NCBI RefSeq assembly: GCF_018613805.1
Contig: NZ_JAGGPL010000022.1
Location: 1-64,000, forward strand
DNA: 64,000 nucleotides
DNA from: Arthrobacter sp. ISL-48
GTDB taxonomy: Bacteria > Actinomycetota > Actinomycetes > Actinomycetales > Micrococcaceae
Direction: 5' to 3'
Below, in pieces: positions 40,312 to 49,377 of the stretch. How positions within the stretch are numbered: the first letter of the stretch is position 1; the number at the start of each line of letters is the position of its first letter. Made by a program: the position numbers and the translations under genes. Under the pieces are notes generated by a model. It searched no databases and was not told where the DNA came from. It was given only the letters and a program-made list of their open reading frames with translations.

Positions 40312-41872
40312 CCTGCTGGCCTTCCTGAACTGGAGTAATGGAGGGGATCGTCTCCTTGAGACGCTCTACCTGGTGGGGATCCAGCTGCGCCAGCCACTGT
40401 TCGCTGGTCTGCCGCTTTCGGGCCAGGCGGGCGCGCGCTGACTGTTCGTCGAACAAAGCCCTGGCTTCATCCAGCCCCGCCTGGATCAGCCGAGGCTGGA
40501 CCGGACCGGCCGTGGTGTGGAGCACGAGATCCACCAGCCGGAAGCGCCGCGCCAGCGGACCCTGGTGCATGGCGATGGACTGCGTGCGCTGGTGCGGCAC
40601 CATCACCAATTGACGCCACCAGCGGCCCGAGCGGAGCAGCAGCGCCGTGTCCGTGGCTGCGAAGCCGTTACTGCGCCACCCCAACGGGGCCAACAGCCTG
40701 CCACGGCGGGGCGTGGTGACAAAGCCGCCGTCGGAATCCAGGCCGTTGAGCCCGGCCGCAAAAATCCTGCCGGGCTCCGGGGTTCCGGGATCCGGCAGCA
40801 CCAGTGAGAGCATGCTCATCACGTCCACCAGTTTGCCCACGGGCAGCAGTGTGGTCCGCGACGCGGCCTCGCCGTTGTTTCCCCCAGCGCCGTAGCCGGC
40901 CACGTTCACCTGGATCCGGTACCAGCCAAACATCCGCCACAGCGGCGGCTGCACTACTTTCAGCGCCTGGATGCGGCCGGGCGGCAGCGTTTGCGCCTGG
41001 GTGTCCAGGAGTCCATAGCGCAGCCGGATACCGTCCGGCGAAATGGCTGCCGTGAAGTTGTAGCCCTTATTGAAGGACCCCCAGTAGCTCGCTCCCAGGC
41101 CCAGCACTGCCGGAATCAGGTAGAAATAGAAGCTGCGGTTTTCTGTCACCGCGGACAGGACTACCGACGCCACACCGCCCAGCACGACGAAGAAGCTCTG
41201 CTCGCTGAGCAGCAACGAACCGATGAGGCGCGACGGCGGCACCGAAAGCACCGGGTATTCCGGCGCCTCGGGTACAGCCTCCTGAGGGCGGCCTGCGGCC
41301 TGCACCACCCCGCTGGCCCTGGCCAGGATGGTTGCCCGGAGCTGCCGGGCAACGTCCGTCCGCAGGTAGGCAAGACGGACAGCAGATTCACCCGCGTCCG
41401 CCACCTCGAACTTGAGCTCGGCCAGGCCAAAGATCCTGGCCAGCAGAGGCTGGACGATGTCTATGGCCTGGACCCTGTCCAGGCGCGCCTGCCGCTGCTG
41501 CCGGAACACGAAGCCCGTGTTGACCCGAACGTAGCCCTCGGACACCTGGTACTTGGTGAAATACCAGGTCAGGATGAAACCGAGCACCGCGATCAGCAGC
41601 ACGGTCCCGCCGCCAGCAACCAGCCAGGGCACGCGGCCGGTGAAGCCGTCTTCCAGGACGGGCCTGCCCTGGAGCATCCGTTCGAAGAGGTCCCGGCCGA
41701 AGAAAAAGCCTATGGCGGCCAGAACCACCCACCCGCGGATAAAGGGCGACGCGGGATGCACGCGCAGCCACTCGCCGTCGGGTGCTTCATGCGTGCCCAG
41801 GGGTGAAATCGGTTGCGCGGGCTGCTGTGCCGGTTGCTTTGCCGGTTCAACAGGAATGCCCTCAGCTGTCAC
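40304..41872 (-). CDS. membrane protein with repeated bacterial PH (YdbT-type) domains
   Basis: 522 residues, GTG start overlapping the stop of the neighbouring PH gene (GTGA). The N-terminus is Pro/Gln-rich; then two helices (about 35-100; WVVLAAIGFFFG, VLLIAVLGFILTWYF), a PH domain (YQVSEGYVRVNTGFVFRQQRQARLDRVQAIDIVQPLLARIFGL), two more helices (about 225-270), a second PH unit (LDTQAQTLPPGRIQALKVVQPPLWRMFGW) and a third partial one (MVPHQRTQSIAMHQGPLARRF). This is the YdbT half of the YdbS/YdbT pair, whose exact role is unknown. The next gene downstream, DUF2520, overlaps it by eight bases. Confidence 0.85.
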   Translation of the reverse strand: MTAEGIPVEPAKQPAQQPAQPISPLGTHEAPDGEWLRVHPASPFIRGWVVLAAIGFFFGRDLFERMLQGRPVLEDGFTGRVPWLVAGGGTVLLIAVLGFILTWYFTKYQVSEGYVRVNTGFVFRQQRQARLDRVQAIDIVQPLLARIFGLAELKFEVADAGESAVRLAYLRTDVARQLRATILARASGVVQAAGRPQEAVPEAPEYPVLSVPPSRLIGSLLLSEQSFFVVLGGVASVVLSAVTENRSFYFYLIPAVLGLGASYWGSFNKGYNFTAAISPDGIRLRYGLLDTQAQTLPPGRIQALKVVQPPLWRMFGWYRIQVNVAGYGAGGNNGEAASRTTLLPVGKLVDVMSMLSLVLPDPGTPEPGRIFAAGLNGLDSDGGFVTTPRRGRLLAPLGWRSNGFAATDTALLLRSGRWWRQLVMVPHQRTQSIAMHQGPLARRFRLVDLVLHTTAGPVQPRLIQAGLDEARALFDEQSARARLARKRQTSEQWLAQLDPHQVERLKETIPSITPVQEGQQDG

Positions 41873-42381
41873 AGTCCTGCCAGCCTGGCTTCGCCGCGGG
41901 CGGAGAGCTGTTCACGCAAGCGCGCCCCCTCGGCGGCGGGCAGGCCGGGGATCAGCGCATTCGTGCCGGGCGATGCGGTGTGCAGCTTAAGGGTGCAGAG
42001 CCCCAGTCCGCGTTCCACCGGGCCCACCGCGATGTCCACATACTGCATGCGGCCGTAGGGAACAGCCACGGTGCGCTGGAAGAAGATGCCGGTGCGGATC
42101 AGGAGGTCGTCGTCGCGCTCGGCATAGCCGATGGCACGCACCTGCCGCGGGATCAGCAGCAGCCGCCAGATCGCCAGGGCTAGAATCGCTGCCGGGACCG
42201 TGATGGCCAGCCACAGCGGCAGCCACCTCCACCAGCCAGTGAGCACCAGGAGGAGCGGCAGGCTGAGGACGAGCACCGCGACCAGGTTACCGATGGCCCA
42301 CTGCACGACGCGCACAGTGACGTACTTGGGCGAGACCCGCTGCCACATGATGCCCGGGGGATCAATCGCCTCGGTACGCAT
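41869..42381 (-). CDS. membrane PH-domain protein (YdbS-type)
   Basis: 170 residues from ATG 42381, overlapping the 3' end of the DUF3180 gene by 20 bases. Two helices (about 25-70; VVQWAIGNLVAVLVLSLPLLLV and LPLWLAITVPAAILALAIW) then one bPH_2 domain (RQVRAIGYAERDDDLLIRTGIFFQRTVAVPYGRMQYVDIAVGPVERG). It is the small partner of the PH protein that follows; the two are coupled by overlap and are likely to act as a complex in the membrane. Confidence 0.85.
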   Translation of the reverse strand: MRTEAIDPPGIMWQRVSPKYVTVRVVQWAIGNLVAVLVLSLPLLLVLTGWWRWLPLWLAITVPAAILALAIWRLLLIPRQVRAIGYAERDDDLLIRTGIFFQRTVAVPYGRMQYVDIAVGPVERGLGLCTLKLHTASPGTNALIPGLPAAEGARLREQLSARGEARLAGL

Positions 42382-42907
42382 ATTCGCCTTCCCCTGCGGC
42401 TTCGCCACGGGCACCGCGGCCGGGCTGGCCCTCGCCGGGTGGGGTGTCGCCGTCCTCGGGCGGAATCTTGCAGAAGCGCTCCACCAGCAGGCCAACCACG
42501 ATCATGGCCAGGCCCCCACCCGCCATCGCAAGTGCCAGCCATGTGATGCCCTGGTCGCTGCGCAGGCTCCAGACCCGCAGCTGGTCAAGGAAGATGCCCG
42601 TGTGCCAACCCAGCAGCACCGTTCCGGCGTAGGCACAGGCCTGGGCCAGCACGAGGGTACGTGCCGCCAGGAGGGGATCCAGCACGGTTTTCTTTTTGGT
42701 GCTGTCTTTGATGCTGTTGCGCCACCTAAAGACCCTGATGCCAAGGACCAGCGTGATGACCACGATGACGGCCATGGTGGCCAGGGCCGTGGCGGGCAGG
42801 ACGGGCGTGGCCATGCTGAAGCGGTTGGTGATGACGGTGGCAGCCCAGCCCGCCACGGCCAGGATGAGGCCAATGAACAGGAGCCGCACCGGATTGATCG
42901 GCTTCAT
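42362..42907 (-). CDS. DUF3180 membrane protein
   Basis: 181 residues with four membrane helices (about 5-30, 35-60, 80-105, 120-145): LLFIGLILAVAGWAATVI, TALATMAVIVVITLVLGIRVF, ARTLVLAQACAYAGTVLLGWH, WLALAMAGGGLAMIVVGLLVERF. The C-terminal tail is hydrophilic (PPEDGDTPPGEGQPGRG). DUF3180 is found in actinobacteria right after folK; its function is unknown. The start overlaps the folK stop by four bases. Confidence 0.88.
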   Translation of the reverse strand: MKPINPVRLLFIGLILAVAGWAATVITNRFSMATPVLPATALATMAVIVVITLVLGIRVFRWRNSIKDSTKKKTVLDPLLAARTLVLAQACAYAGTVLLGWHTGIFLDQLRVWSLRSDQGITWLALAMAGGGLAMIVVGLLVERFCKIPPEDGDTPPGEGQPGRGARGEAAGEGEYAYRGD

Positions 42908-43449
42908 GGCTGCTCAACCGCCCCGGCCGTTGGGACCCCGTCAAAGTCGCCAAATCCATCGAAAGGCGCAAGGTCACCGAAATCGGCGGCGCGGGTGGCC
43001 AGCACGCTGATTCGTTCCCCGTTCAGAGTGGCGCCGGGCTCGATCAAGGACCACGGATACAGCACAAAAGCACGGGTGGCGGCACGGGGATGGGGCAACG
43101 TCAGCACCGGATCATCACTAACGAGTTCCCCATACACAATGATGTCGACATCAAGGGTCCGCGGCCCCCAGCGGACCTCACGGACGCGGTGGTGCTTGTT
43201 CTCCACGGTCTGGCAGTGCTCAAGCATCTTCAGCGGAGACAGGGTTGTTTCCACCGTGATGACCATGTTCAGGAAGTCCGGCTGGCCGGCCGGACCGCCT
43301 ACAGCCTTGGTCTGCACTACTGGGGAAACAGCCAGCAGGCGGACCTCCGGCGGATCGACGAGGTCCGCAACGGCCTCGGACAGGGTGTCGTTGCGTTCGC
43401 CCAGATTGCTGCCGAGGGCAAGCACGGCCTTGGTGTAGCCGGTGGTCAT
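42904..43449 (-). CDS. folK: 2-amino-4-hydroxy-6-hydroxymethyldihydropteridine diphosphokinase
   Basis: 181 residues. Transfers diphosphate from ATP to hydroxymethyl-dihydropterin. Motifs: LALGSNLGERNDTLSEAV, VVQTKAVGGPAGQPDFLNMVITVET and RWGPRTLDVDIIVYGE, which carries the Mg-binding Asp pair, followed by LTLPHPRAATRAFVL. The C-terminus has an extra 20-residue tail. Overlaps folB (ATGA), part of folE-folP-folB-folK. Confidence 0.95.
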   Translation of the reverse strand: MTTGYTKAVLALGSNLGERNDTLSEAVADLVDPPEVRLLAVSPVVQTKAVGGPAGQPDFLNMVITVETTLSPLKMLEHCQTVENKHHRVREVRWGPRTLDVDIIVYGELVSDDPVLTLPHPRAATRAFVLYPWSLIEPGATLNGERISVLATRAADFGDLAPFDGFGDFDGVPTAGAVEQP

Positions 43450-43820
43450 GGTCTCTGCCCGACCTTGCGGGCCCGATGCACGCTGACGGCTACGTCGCCG
43501 AACGGCACCTCGATGGGTGCTTTGGGCTTATGTACTGTGACGTCCACCGCCTGGATCCCAAACTTGCTGAGCAGGTCATCGGCGATTCGAACGGCCAGCG
43601 CCTCGATCAGGTTAAGCGGTTCACCCGTAATCCAGTCCTTAATGCGCTCCGCCACCTGGCCGTAGTGCGCCGTGTCCCGGACGTCGTCGGACTCCGCCGC
43701 CCTGGCGAAATCCAAATGCAGCACGGCATCCACAACAAATGGCTGGCCTTCGCGGCGCTCAAAGTCGAACACGCCGTGATAGCCGATGGCTGTGACGCCG
43801 CTCAGCGTGATCCTGTCCAT
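43446..43820 (-). CDS. folB: dihydroneopterin aldolase
   Basis: 124 residues, usual family length. Converts dihydroneopterin to hydroxymethyl-dihydropterin and glycolaldehyde. ITLSGVTAIGYHGVFDFERREGQPFVVDAVLHLD holds the substrate Glu/His region, then HYGQVAERIKDWITGEPLNLIEALAVRIADDLL with the binding Glu, and VTVHKPKAPIEVPFGDVAVSVHR with the catalytic Lys. Fourteen bases after folP. Confidence 0.95.
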   Translation of the reverse strand: MDRITLSGVTAIGYHGVFDFERREGQPFVVDAVLHLDFARAAESDDVRDTAHYGQVAERIKDWITGEPLNLIEALAVRIADDLLSKFGIQAVDVTVHKPKAPIEVPFGDVAVSVHRARKVGQRP

Positions 43821-43834
43821 GGGTCCCCCCGGCC

Positions 43835-44755
43835 CTAGTGGGTAGTGCGTACGGCAGCGATGCGTGAGGCGACCTTGACGGCGTCAAGGCTGGGGCCGAC
43901 GTCATGGACCCGGACGGCCCAGGCACCCCGGAAGGCGCTGATGGCAGTGATGGCTGAAGTGGCGGCGTCGCGCTCCTCGGGGGCGGCGGACTTGCCGGCC
44001 ACCGTGAGCAGCGTGCCCAGGAAACGTTTGCGTGAGGCGCCCACCAGGACCTTGTGCCCCAGGCTGTCCAGCTGGTCCAAACGCTGCAAAAGTTCCCAGT
44101 TCTGGACGTCGTTCTTGGCGAAGCCCAGCCCGGGGTCCACGATGATCTGGTCGTGGCTGACGCCGGCCGCGTAGAGCTTGTCCCGGACGCCGGCCAGTTC
44201 GGCCACCACCTCTGCGGCGACATCCTTGTATTCAGCGAGCGAATTCATAGTGCGGGCATCCCCCCGCCGGTGCGTAAGGACGTACGGTACGCCGGAGGTG
44301 GCAACGAGCTCGGCCATCTCCGGCTCCATGCTGAGGCCCGAGATGTCGTTGATGATGGCTGCGCCGGCTTCCAGCGCGGCCGCTGCCGTGGAGGTGTGAG
44401 TCGTGTCGATGCTGACCAGTGCGCCCGCCTTGACCAACGCCCCGATGACCGGGACTACCCGGCGCTGCTCCTCCTCCGGGCTGACATCGTCCGCGCCGGG
44501 ACGGGTCGATTCGCCCCCCACATCGATGATGTCCGCTCCTGCATAGAACATCCGCAGGCCGGCCGCGATGGCCGTGTCCGCAGTAGGGTGCTTGCCGCCG
44601 TCGCTGAAGGAATCCGGGGTGACGTTGAGGATGCCCATCACCAGGGTGCGATCGGTGGGCAGGTCTTCGAACTTTGCGGCCGGGCGCGGTTTGCGCAGGA
44701 TAGGCAGCGGGGACGTTGCGGGCCCGGTTCCCGGGGCTGCAGCTAGTGAGTCCAT
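43835..44755 (-). CDS. folP: dihydropteroate synthase
   Basis: 306 residues. Condenses the pterin diphosphate with p-aminobenzoate; sulfonamide target. Signature 1 LVMGILNVTPDSFSDGGKH, signature 2 ADIIDVGGESTRPGADDVSPEEE, then VSIDTTHTSTAAAALEAGAAIINDIS, DQIIVDPGLGFAKN and KVLVGASRKRFLG. An N-terminal extension of about 35 residues (AAAPGTGPATSPLP) precedes the barrel. Ten bases separate it from folE. Confidence 0.96.
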   Translation of the reverse strand: MDSLAAAPGTGPATSPLPILRKPRPAAKFEDLPTDRTLVMGILNVTPDSFSDGGKHPTADTAIAAGLRMFYAGADIIDVGGESTRPGADDVSPEEEQRRVVPVIGALVKAGALVSIDTTHTSTAAAALEAGAAIINDISGLSMEPEMAELVATSGVPYVLTHRRGDARTMNSLAEYKDVAAEVVAELAGVRDKLYAAGVSHDQIIVDPGLGFAKNDVQNWELLQRLDQLDSLGHKVLVGASRKRFLGTLLTVAGKSAAPEERDAATSAITAISAFRGAWAVRVHDVGPSLDAVKVASRIAAVRTTH

Positions 44756-44765
44756 GGTCTGATAA

Positions 44766-45407
44766 TTACCTTCCGAGTATGAGGCTCATGGCTTCGGCGC
44801 GGGTGGCCGGGTCATGAAGCTGCCCGCGTACCGCACTGGTGACGGTTTTCGCTCCGGGCTTGCGGACACCGCGCATGGACATGCACATGTGTTCGCATTC
44901 GACGACGACAATTGCGCCGCGGGGTTTGAGGTGACTGACCAATGCCTCGACGATCTGCGTGGTGAGCCGTTCCTGCACCTGGGGGCGCAACGCGTAGATG
45001 TCCACCAGGCGTGCCAGCTTGCTGAGCCCGGTAACTTTCCCGTCGTGGGACGGGATGTAGCCCACGTGCGCAACCCCGTGGAACGGAACCAGATGGTGCT
45101 CGCAGGTGGAATAGAACGGAATGTCCTTGACCAGGACCAGTTCCTCATGGTCCAGGTCGAACTTGGTGGAGAGGATCTCCGCCGGATCGTGGTGAAGCCC
45201 GGCGAAAACCTCCGAATAGGCCTTGGCCACCCGTTTAGGGGTGTCCTGGAGGCCTCCGCGGTCCGGGTCTTCGCCGATGGCGATCAGGATTTCCCGTACG
45301 GCCGCCTCGATCCGGGGCCGGTCCACCTTGTGGTGCTTTTTGGGGTGGGAGGCGTCCTCCGGCGGGAGTCCGGCGGAGGAGGGCGCGTCGTCATCGAAGT
45401 GATTCAC
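44766..45407 (-). CDS. folE: GTP cyclohydrolase I
   Basis: 213 residues from the GTG at 45407; the longer open frame runs through the 3' end of ftsH and has no family match. Makes dihydroneopterin triphosphate from GTP. RIEAAVREILIAIGEDPDRGGLQDTPKRVAKAY, the zinc/GTP site FYSTCEHHLVPFHGVAHVGYIP, GLSKLARLVDIYALRPQVQERLT and VVVECEHMCMSMRGVRKPG with the second zinc Cys. First folate gene after ftsH, 10 bases apart. Confidence 0.96.
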   Translation of the reverse strand: MNHFDDDAPSSAGLPPEDASHPKKHHKVDRPRIEAAVREILIAIGEDPDRGGLQDTPKRVAKAYSEVFAGLHHDPAEILSTKFDLDHEELVLVKDIPFYSTCEHHLVPFHGVAHVGYIPSHDGKVTGLSKLARLVDIYALRPQVQERLTTQIVEALVSHLKPRGAIVVVECEHMCMSMRGVRKPGAKTVTSAVRGQLHDPATRAEAMSLILGR

Positions 45408-45417
45408 AGAAGAAAGC

Positions 45418-47481
45418 TTAGCCGCGGAGTACGTCTGGTCCCGAGTCGGGAATGCCGCCCTGGAACGGCGCATCCTCCGGCACCCCCTGCGGGTGCGGCG
45501 GCTGGGCGTCCAACGGCTCCTCCAGGCGCGCTTCCTTAGCTTCCTGTTGGGCTTCCCGTTCTGCCCTTTCCTGGCGTGACTCCACCGGGCCGGCCTTTTG
45601 GACCGGCCTGGTTTCCTTCGAAAGCCAGACTTCCCTGAAGTCACGCTTGCGGATGTCGGAGAAAATGGACGCGATCTCAGCCTGGTTAAGGGTTTCGCGC
45701 TCCAGGAGCTCCAAAGCCAGCATGTCCAGGACGTCGCGGTTCTCGGTGAGGATGGCGTAGGCCTCGTCGTGGGCCTGGTCGATCAGGCGGCGTACTTCCT
45801 CGTCCACCACATACGCGATCTGGTCCGAGTAGTTGCGCTCGTGGCCGGCGTCGCGGCCAAGGAACGGCTCTCCGCCGCCCTGGCCGAGCCGGACAGCACC
45901 CACACGCTCACTCATGCCGTATTCGGTGACCATCTTGCGGGCCGTGGCGGTGGCCTTTTCAATGTCATTGGACGCGCCCGTTGAGGGATCGTGAAACACG
46001 ATCTCTTCCGCCACCCGGCCACCCATGGCGTAGGCCATTTGGTCCAGCAGCTCGTTGCGGGTCACGGAGTACTTGTCATTGTCCGGAACCACCATGGTGT
46101 AGCCCAGCGCACGCCCGCGGGGAAGGATGGTGATCTTGGTGACCGGGGAAGAGTTCCGCAGCGCGGCAGCCACCAGTGCGTGCCCGCCCTCGTGGTACGC
46201 GGTGATCTTGCGCTCGTGCTCCTTCATGACGCGGCTACGCTTCTGAGGTCCGGCCATGACGCGGTCGATGGCTTCGTCCAGGGCGCGGTCATCAATGAGA
46301 TTGGCGTTGGAGCGCGCGGTAAGCAGTGCTGCTTCGTTCAGCACGTTGGCGAGATCGGCGCCTGTGTAGCCGGGCGTCTTCTTTGCCACGGCCTTCAGGT
46401 CGACGCCCGAGGCCATCGGCTTGCCCTTGGCATGTACCTGAAGGATCTGGTCGCGGCCGATCAGGTCCGGGGCTTCCACCGAGATCTGGCGGTCGAAACG
46501 GCCGGGACGCAGCAGTGCCGGGTCCAGGACGTCGGGCCGGTTTGTGGCGGCGATGAGGATGACGTTGGTCTTGACGTCGAAGCCGTCCATTTCAACCAGG
46601 AGCTGGTTAAGGGTCTGTTCGCGTTCGTCGTTGCCGCCGCCGATGCCGGCGCCACGGTGACGGCCCACGGCGTCGATCTCGTCCACAAAGATAATGGCGG
46701 GCGAGTTGGCCTTGGCCTGCTCGAAGAGGTCGCGGACTCGGGAGGCACCCACGCCGACGAACATCTCCACAAAGTCCGAGCCTGAGATGGAGAAGAACGG
46801 TACGCCAGCCTCGCCTGCGACGGCCCGGGCCAGGAGGGTCTTACCGGTTCCGGGAGGGCCGTAGAGCAGCACACCCTTGGGGATCTTGGCGCCAACTGCC
46901 TGGAATTTTGCCGGTTCCTGCAGGAACTCCTTGATTTCCTGGAGCTCCTCAACCGCTTCGTCCGCACCCGCAACATCGACGAACGTCACCTGGGGCATGT
47001 CCTTGTTGACCATCTTGGCCTTGGACTTGCCGAACTGCATGATCTTGGAGCCACCGCCCTGCATCCGGGTCATCAGGAACCAGAACAGCGCGCCCAGCAG
47101 GATGACGGGGATCAGGAGGGAAAGCAGGCCGGAGAACCAGTTACTTTCAATGGGTTGGTCGGTGTAGCCGCTGGCAGGCTTGGCGTCTGTGACGGCCTTG
47201 ACCACGTCCACGGCGCGGGCGTCCACGAAGAAGAACTGGACGCTCTTGCCCTTGTCCTGACCGTTGATCTGGAGGTCGTCCTTGAGCGTCAGATCCACGC
47301 GGTTTTCGCCGTCGAAGATCCTGGCCTGCTCTACCTTGCCGTCGGCAAGGAGGCCCAGGCCCTTGTCCGTGTCGATCCGTGCTGCGCCGCCGGGAGCCAG
47401 CGTTGCAAAAGCCACGAGGAGCATGCCGATCACGACAACGATCCAGATACCCGGGCCCTTGAAGAAACTCTTAGCTTTCAT
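45418..47481 (-). CDS. ftsH: ATP-dependent zinc metalloprotease FtsH
   Basis: 687 residues. Membrane-bound AAA+ protease. Two membrane helices (about 10-30, GIWIVVVIGMLLVAFATLA; about 115-137, GLLSLLIPVILLGALFWFLM) flank a short periplasm-side domain. AAA domain: Walker A GPPGTGKTLLARAVAGEAG, Walker B IIFVDEIDAVGRHRG, ATNRPDVLDPALLRPGRFDRQI (SRH). Zinc site YHEGGHALVAAAL. The C-terminal 80 residues are Pro/Gln/Glu-rich (RQERAEREAQQEAKEA) and variable in actinobacteria. Conserved between hpt and folE. Confidence 0.97.
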   Translation of the reverse strand: MKAKSFFKGPGIWIVVVIGMLLVAFATLAPGGAARIDTDKGLGLLADGKVEQARIFDGENRVDLTLKDDLQINGQDKGKSVQFFFVDARAVDVVKAVTDAKPASGYTDQPIESNWFSGLLSLLIPVILLGALFWFLMTRMQGGGSKIMQFGKSKAKMVNKDMPQVTFVDVAGADEAVEELQEIKEFLQEPAKFQAVGAKIPKGVLLYGPPGTGKTLLARAVAGEAGVPFFSISGSDFVEMFVGVGASRVRDLFEQAKANSPAIIFVDEIDAVGRHRGAGIGGGNDEREQTLNQLLVEMDGFDVKTNVILIAATNRPDVLDPALLRPGRFDRQISVEAPDLIGRDQILQVHAKGKPMASGVDLKAVAKKTPGYTGADLANVLNEAALLTARSNANLIDDRALDEAIDRVMAGPQKRSRVMKEHERKITAYHEGGHALVAAALRNSSPVTKITILPRGRALGYTMVVPDNDKYSVTRNELLDQMAYAMGGRVAEEIVFHDPSTGASNDIEKATATARKMVTEYGMSERVGAVRLGQGGGEPFLGRDAGHERNYSDQIAYVVDEEVRRLIDQAHDEAYAILTENRDVLDMLALELLERETLNQAEIASIFSDIRKRDFREVWLSKETRPVQKAGPVESRQERAEREAQQEAKEARLEEPLDAQPPHPQGVPEDAPFQGGIPDSGPDVLRG

Positions 47482-47664
47482 CTGTTCGGGGGCTGGCCCC
47501 GTCCCTCCTGGTAGTCCTGCACGGCGAATAGGTCGGCGCGCGTGTGGTGCTGCGTCAGCTTCTAGCTTTACACCGTTCGGAGTAAATCACGCACGGTGGC
47601 GCCGAAAAGTTCCCTCTGGGCGTAGCGGAGGAGGGCCAAGGCCCGGAGCCCAGGAAGCGCAGGG

Positions 47665-48216
47665 CTACTCGTAGACGTGCGGGGCCAGCGTGCCCACGAA
47701 GTCCAGGTTGCGGTACTTCTCGGCGTAGTCCAGGCCGTATCCCACCACGAACTCGTTCGGGATGTCGTAGCCGACGTACTTGACGTCGATCTGGACCTTG
47801 GCGGCCGTGGGCTTGCGGAAGGCGGTGCAGATCTCCACCGAGGCGGTGCCGCGGGATTCCAGGTTGGTCTTCAGCCAGGACAGGGTGAGGCCGGAGTCGA
47901 TGATGTCCTCGACAATCAGGACGTCCTTGCCCATCAGGTCCGTGTCCAGGTCCTTGAGGATGCGCACCACCCCCGACGACTGGGTGCCGGAGCCGTAGGA
48001 GGAAACCGCCATCCAGTCCATGGAAACATGGCTGTGCAGCGCGCGGGCGAGGTCGGCCATGACCATGACTGCGCCCTTGAGCACACCGACGATGAGGAGT
48101 TCGCGGCCTTCGTAGTCTTTGTCGATCTGGGCAGCGAGTTCGCTGATCCGCTGCTGGATCTGATCCTTGGTGTAGAGAACGTGCTTGAGGTCTGCCTGGA
48201 CGTCGTTTGAATCCAC
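47665..48216 (-). CDS. hpt: hypoxanthine phosphoribosyltransferase
   Basis: 183 residues from GTG 48216, with AGGAG six bases upstream; a TTG one codon earlier is possible but too near the ribosome site. Salvages hypoxanthine and guanine with PRPP. LLIVGVLKGAVMVMADLARAL, MDWMAVSSYGSGTQSSG (flexible loop), PRPP site KDVLIVEDIIDSGLTLSWL and VDVKYVGYDIPNEFVVGYGLDYAEKYRNL. The 183-base gap to ftsH shows nothing but leader sequence. Confidence 0.95.
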   Translation of the reverse strand: MDSNDVQADLKHVLYTKDQIQQRISELAAQIDKDYEGRELLIVGVLKGAVMVMADLARALHSHVSMDWMAVSSYGSGTQSSGVVRILKDLDTDLMGKDVLIVEDIIDSGLTLSWLKTNLESRGTASVEICTAFRKPTAAKVQIDVKYVGYDIPNEFVVGYGLDYAEKYRNLDFVGTLAPHVYE

Positions 48217-48246
48217 CAATGGCTCCTGTGTAGATGCGGGGTGCGA

Positions 48247-49377
48247 CTATTTTTGGGGCGGTTTTTGAGGCCGGAATACTAGCTTCCCACAGCGGGCGCC
48301 TTCGCGGGGAACGGAAGCACCGCCGTCGGGCAGAGGTCCCGGGGCGTCGAGGCGGCCAGCAGCGTCCAGCTCCGCCAGCGACAGCCGGTACACGCTCACC
48401 CCGCCGGGGAGCTCCACCGGACCGGCGGAACCTCGCCGCCGCAGCAGCGCTTCCGCCGCCATGAGGCGCTGGTAGCTGGGCTGTTGGCCCCCGACGTCGG
48501 ACGCCGCCTTGGCAATCACCCGGAACCTGATGGCCGGCGCCAGTTCCCCCAGCGCTTGCTCCGGGAGGCTCACGCCCGCACCTGAACGCTCCGCCAGGGC
48601 AGCAAAGGTGCTGTCCGCCACGTCCTCGAGGTAGTCGGCATCCAACTGCAGGATGGAAGCTGTCCGCGCCAGTGACTCAGCGACGCCGGGACCCAGCTTT
48701 TCCTCGAGCAAGGGCAGTACTTCGACCCGCGTCCGGGAACGGGCATACGCTGGGTCGGCATTGCTGGGGTCGTGCCAGGGGTCCAGTTCCTCAACCTCGC
48801 AGATCTCCAGGGTGTCTGCGCGGCGCAATCCCAGGAAGGGCCGGAGGAGGATCCCGCGGGCGGGCCTCATTCCCGCCAGGGACCGTGTGCCCGAGCCCCG
48901 CGCCAGGCCCAGCAGGACCTGTTCGGCCTGGTCATCCAGGGTGTGGCCCAGCAGGATTGCGGCGGCTCCTTGTTCGGCGGCCGCTGCTTCCAGCGCGGTA
49001 TGGCGCGCGTCCCGTGCAGCGGCCTCAGGGCCCATCCCAGTCCCGTCGACATCCACCGTCCGGATTTCCACTGGCGAAAGTCCCAATTCCGCCAGGACAC
49101 GGGCAGTACGGGCAGCGACGTCGGCCGAGCTGTGCTGAAGCTGATGGTCCACCACCACCGCCCCTACGGTCACGGGGTGCCCGCCAACATGACCGCGGCG
49201 GCCAAAGTAGGCGGCCACCGACGCGAGCGCCAGGGAGTCCGGACCGCCGCTGCAGGCCACGAGCACATGTTCCGGGTATCCCGCCTGGGCCAAGGCGTCC
49301 TCAACCAGTTTCCGCGCCTTGCCAACGACGGGCGCCAACCTGCCGGGCCGGCGTCGTCCGCTTGGAAGTCCGGGCAA
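48247..49377 (-). CDS. tilS: tRNA(Ile)-lysidine synthetase
   Basis: 376 residues from a TTG directly after the preceding stop; a start a few codons later cannot be excluded because no good ribosome site is seen. Modifies C34 of the minor tRNA-Ile. PP-loop VLVACSGGPDSLALASVAAYFG, VVVDHQLQHSSADVAARTA, ARDARHTALEAAAAEQGAAAILLGHTLDDQAEQVLLGLARGSG, and GMRPARGILLRPFLGLRR. The C-terminal domain is present (LPGGVSVYRLSLAELD). Followed by hpt after 30 bases. Confidence 0.93.
   Translation of the reverse strand: MPGLPSGRRRPGRLAPVVGKARKLVEDALAQAGYPEHVLVACSGGPDSLALASVAAYFGRRGHVGGHPVTVGAVVVDHQLQHSSADVAARTARVLAELGLSPVEIRTVDVDGTGMGPEAAARDARHTALEAAAAEQGAAAILLGHTLDDQAEQVLLGLARGSGTRSLAGMRPARGILLRPFLGLRRADTLEICEVEELDPWHDPSNADPAYARSRTRVEVLPLLEEKLGPGVAESLARTASILQLDADYLEDVADSTFAALAERSGAGVSLPEQALGELAPAIRFRVIAKAASDVGGQQPSYQRLMAAEALLRRRGSAGPVELPGGVSVYRLSLAELDAAGRLDAPGPLPDGGASVPREGARCGKLVFRPQKPPQK

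Noticed and set aside
47482..47664. tRNA or small RNA between ftsH and hpt
   Set aside because: No cloverleaf or conserved T-loop could be drawn; it looks like a promoter/leader region.
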